Assembly (NCBI RefSeq): GCF_043290135.1
Contig: NC_134710.1
Location: 2,777,821-2,841,820 of the forward strand
Reading direction: 5' to 3'
DNA: 64,000 bases
Origin: Rhipicephalus microplus
Lineage: Eukaryota > Arthropoda > Arachnida > Ixodida > Ixodidae
Numbering within the stretch: the stretch's first letter is position 1; each line of letters begins with the position of its first letter. Of the stretch, positions 61,301-64,000 are shown piece after piece. Made by a program: the position numbers and the translations under genes. The notes beneath the pieces were generated by a model. It searched no databases and was not told where the DNA came from. It saw only the letters and a program-made list of their open reading frames with translations.

Positions 61301-62397
61301 CTGTAGGGGTGCTGGCAGATTGGTCTGACTAATTCGTCGACAATAATGCGGTGTTTCGTAATCGGCTTTCATCGGACATTGGATGATGTTGAAAAGCACG
61401 CGGCGAATTCTTACGAGGTTTTCTATTTGTCTCTTCTGGCTTGGTGACAGCCGTTTGTCTATGTCAATCGATTCCAGTACACCATCCACGTCTTGGAAAT
61501 CAGATCGTGACGTCTCAGAGGTGACCAGGTTCGTAACTTGGGCGAAGTCATGAATACTTGCAATAATGGTCCTCTTCGTAAGGTGGTGTACTTTATTCCC
61601 AAAGTTTGTCAGCAAGACGTTAGCACATCCGTCACGAAGCTGCACAAGGCCCCTTGCCATGAAGATACTCTTTTCGAGTATGAGCCCAGTGCTAATGTCA
61701 GCGAGCCTTTTATGGTCACTAAAAGCACTGCTTTTTATCCGGACAGCTACACTGGACCTTGGGGGTACCACCACGTCGTCGTCCACAATACACAGATCAT
61801 TGACGTTTTCTTCCGTTTCGAGCGTTGCAATCGCGTGTTTGGTTGAAAACGAGACGCATGATCCCGGAAAGTCAATTACAGCACCAGTAGCCTTCAGAAA
61901 GTCCACACCGATAATTACGTTTCAGAGCATTCCGGCAGCAGAATGAAACTGGCGACGTATGTGAAACCCCTAATTCCGATTCTTGCCGTACACGTTCCAA
62001 TCGGGTCGATGAGGTGTCCCCCTACGGTGCGAACTTGAGGTCTATCCCATGGAGTTAGTACCTTGTGGAGTGTTCAGGCGAGCTCACTACTGATTACTGA
62101 GTAATCCGCGCCTGTATCCACTATTGCGTTCACTTCATAGCTGTCAACAAATACACTCAAGTCGGAAGCGACGTCATGATTGCTGTATCCGGTTCTTAGT
62201 TCGTCGTTATCACGCGGAGTCAGCGATGGAGGTTCTGTTTCATTATCGGCACTGGCCTTACCTCCACAGGTCGCTCGCTCTAGTTTTCCCGACCCGGGCT
62301 TAGTGAACGGCGCCTTGCAGTAGGATAGGCTGATGATCGACGGGAACTCGGTGACCGATATCTCAACGGTGCTGTCGAGCGAGGCCGAGGTGGCCAA
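61300..62397 (-). pseudogene. Gypsy 2 protease and linker
   Basis: The protease core reads VNAIVDTGADYSVISSEL (about 62125-62074), with DTGA intact. After a stop it continues GGHLIDPIGTCTARI and ILLPECS. Then from 61906 comes DFLKATGAVIDFPGSCVSFS, VVVPPRSSVAVRI, GLILEKSIFMARGLV and NFGNKVHHLTKRTIIASI, the usual link to RT. A frameshift near 61340 precedes the RT block. Confidence 0.85.
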
Positions 62398-62777
62398 AGG
62401 TTATGAGAGTAATGACGAGACGATAGGTACTGCTCGATCTCGAAAGGACGCTTCCCTCTCGGAGGCCTAGGTGCGTTCACTGCAAATCCCCGAAGCTCTG
62501 CCTGGCGGTACTGGCACATTCGATACAGGTGGCCGGCCTCTCCACAGTGGTAGCAGAGAGATACGCTGTCAGGAGTGCGCCATATATCAGTTTTCCTTGG
62601 TCTTCTACCCGGCGGCGGGTGTGTTTTTGGTGGTTCAGTGCTGTGCCCCGTAGTGGCTGCGATATCCCTACGCACAGGGGGTCCTTGCAGTTGAGCGTCG
62701 GCATAGGTCAGCTCGGTAGGTCTGAGACTCCTTTGTTCCGAATTGCCTTCTCCCACTTCAGAAGAGGTTGGGTTCAT
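62280..62777 (-). pseudogene. Gypsy 2 Gag C-terminus with zinc knuckle
   Basis: 165-codon open frame from ATG 62777. CYHCGEAGHLYRMC is a perfect CCHC knuckle, and an Arg/Ser/Pro-rich tail follows (SPSSRRSSAYPTARRRSLSP). The capsid domain normally before RPTELTYADAQLQG is missing, so the frame probably reflects an internal deletion. It overlaps the protease frame, as in many gypsy elements that shift frame between gag and pol. Confidence 0.85.
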
Positions 62778-62792
62778 ACCCCGACTCCTCCA
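62770..62792 (-). promoter_or_regulatory. Candidate primer binding site of gypsy 2
   Basis: Seven bases inside the 5' LTR the minus strand reads TGGAGGAGTCGGGGTATG then AACCC. The complement ends in CCA and contains GGGTTCATACCCC, like a tRNA T arm. The distance from the T loop to CCA is about three bases shorter than in a normal tRNA, so this is tentative. Confidence 0.4.
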
Positions 62793-62799
62793 CTAGATT

Positions 62800-63093
62800 T
62801 GTCACGCAAGGTTAAAAAGTATAATTTATTACAATTATATAAACGGGCAAACTTGTGCCCCATAAACGAACAAGTTGGAGAAAAAATGGTTACGTCGAGA
62901 ACACCTTGGCTTCTTCCAAGTTCGACACCTCGTCGTCTTCTCTTATACCGCGCAGCTCGCACGTGCCTGAGTTGTCAACGTCGATCTTGGTATTCCCCAC
63001 CGGCGCTTCGCTTGCTCTGTTTTGCACGCACACCACAGGCAACATTGAGAGCGTAGCAAACGACTAGCGCCCGAACTTTAATTGTATCTTGCG
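62800..63093 (-). repeat. 5' LTR of gypsy 2
   Basis: In plus orientation it runs TGTCACGCAAGG to CTTGCGTTA. It shares GAACACCTTG-like and TTCCCCACCGGCGCTTCGCT phrases with the LTR at 58342. Ends TGTCACGCA / TGCGTxA are imperfect inverted repeats. Confidence 0.85.
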
Positions 63094-63095
63094 TT

Positions 63096-64000
63096 AATAT
63101 GGTGAAGGCTCTGGCCAGACTAATTTCCCCCATCGTTCGCCTAGTCCTTGTGAGTGAGGGACATTTCAGGGGACTTATTCTTGCCTGTGCACGCCCCTAA
63201 GCTCCGCCTTTATCCCTTGTGTATTTCTCCCTCGTGTGGATACCGCTTAACCACCCCGCCGGAACAATGTGCCGCGCTGCAAGGAAAGTCAGTGCACCCG
63301 CTTTTGGTCGAGCACAGAGCCTGCCAGAAGGAGAAAGAGTGCAGCTGTCGTCACTGTTGCACGAGAACGACGCGATGTTCACTGACCACCCGGGCTGCAC
63401 TACGCTGGTCAAGCACAGAATTGACACGAGTGATGCACAACCTTGGAAATACAATCTCTGACGGATCACCTTGGCTAAGCTGAAAGCACTTGACGCCGCC
63501 TTGGACGAACTCATTGACACAAGCGTACTTGAGATGTCAAACAGCCCATGGGGTGTCCTGGTAGTTCTAGTTTCAAAGAAAAATGATACATATCGCCTTT
63601 GTGTATACACTGCCGCTGGCTGAATGAGGTTATGAAGAAGCACGCGTACCTTCTTCCTTCCATTTCACCGTTAGTATCCAACCTAGGCGGGGCGAAATAC
63701 TTCACTACGCTCGATGCTAGCCGTAGATATTTTCAGGTTTAGATGAACTAGCGGGATGAAGATAATTCAGCTTTGCTATGCTACAGAGGACTTTTACAAT
63801 TCAGGAGAATGTCTTTGGCTTGACAGGAGCTCCTGCTACGTATCAGAGGCTAATTAACCATGTTTTTGAAGATGCAAAGTGACAGCACGCATTCGCATAC
63901 CAAGACGACATAGTGGTTTACTCGAAAACGTTCTAGGAGCACTTGCGCCACCTGAGAGACGTTCTAGAAAGGCTGAGGTCTGCGGGCATCACTCTGAACC
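63096..64000 (+). pseudogene. Gypsy 1 reverse transcriptase, continuing past the window
   Basis: Resumes after gypsy 2. RVQLSSLLHENDAMFTDHPG, LVKHRIDTSDAQPWKYNL then, after TGA at 63460, LAKLKALDAALDELIDTSVL, SNSPWGVLVVLVSKKNDTYR, then in other frames RLNEVMKKHAYLLPSISPLV and GAKYFTTLDAS (motif A, Asp kept). Near 63890 QAFAYQDDIVVYSKTF gives the catalytic QDD version of YLDD. Many stops. It would copy the gypsy RNA. Confidence 0.85.

Larger units (their letters stand above)
58342..63095 (-). mobile_element. Gypsy-type LTR retrotransposon 2, nearly full length
   Basis: Minus-strand element with LTRs at both ends (about 293 bases), gag C-terminus with zinc knuckle, protease, RT, RNase H, integrase and a chromo-like tail. 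The capsid part of gag is missing: the zinc-knuckle frame starts within 30 bases of the 5' LTR. All domains carry stops. It interrupts the protease-RT junction of gypsy 1, so it is younger than that element. Confidence 0.9.
53143..64000 (+). mobile_element. Gypsy-type LTR retrotransposon 1, split by insertions
   Basis: Plus-strand order: 5' LTR, primer site, gag, [insertion 54713-57186], zinc knuckle, protease, [gypsy 2 at 58342-63095], reverse transcriptase, leaving the window in RT. The phrases on either side of each insertion belong to the same element: gag C-terminus then zinc knuckle, protease then RT. All frames carry several stops. It was the first element to land here. Confidence 0.85.

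Overview
The window looks like intergenic and intronic DNA from a hard tick (Ixodidae, probably a metastriate such as Rhipicephalus or a relative). It has no bacterial organisation: no operons, no ribosome binding sites, no long intact non-transposon ORF. It does have spliced exons with GT/AG borders, at least eight copies of a tRNA-headed SINE matching the tick Ruka type, long AT microsatellites, and decayed LINE, Penelope, gypsy, hAT and mariner-like elements. The genus is an inference from repeat families; no mitochondrial, rRNA or single-copy marker is present.

Layout. 1-4.3 kb: a decayed CR1-type LINE (+) ending in a TTA microsatellite, with a fold-back insertion. 5.9-7.4 kb: pieces of a mariner-like (IS630/Tc1-type) DNA transposon. 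7.4-17.7 kb: GC-richer mosaic of Ruka, several unnamed repeats present in two or three copies, a 910-bp TTAA-flanked MITE and another piece of the mariner-like element. 17.7-20.4 kb: an RTE-type LINE tail (-) interrupted by two Penelope-derived insertions, each with target duplications; one carries a clear hammerhead ribozyme motif. 20.4-25.9 kb: mostly unique AT-rich DNA with SINEs.

25.95-52.24 kb (-): five exons of one broken gene. It encodes a MULE-transposase/SWIM-zinc-finger protein of the kind that is multicopy in ticks. Splice phases agree across all four junctions, but stops, frameshifts and loss of catalytic residues mark it as a decayed, unprocessed copy. Its second intron (17.4 kb) holds a Ruka, a hAT element with TIRs, a long RTE LINE (-) with a Ruka inside, a Penelope-like element (+) with RT, GIY-YIG and a hammerhead motif, a gag-only LTR element with both LTRs, a hammerhead-derived palindrome and the tail of another LINE.

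53.1 kb to the window end: a gypsy element (+) with 5' LTR, primer site, gag, protease and part of RT. It is split by a TIR transposon (55.0-57.2 kb) and by a second, almost full-length gypsy element in the opposite orientation (58.3-63.1 kb).

The strongest signals for follow-up are the Penelope-associated hammerheads, their recurrent inverted architecture with a one-sided tail, the triplicated tail of the Penelope element, and the exon-by-exon recovery of the MULE-SWIM gene. All reading was by eye; no alignment or folding program was run.
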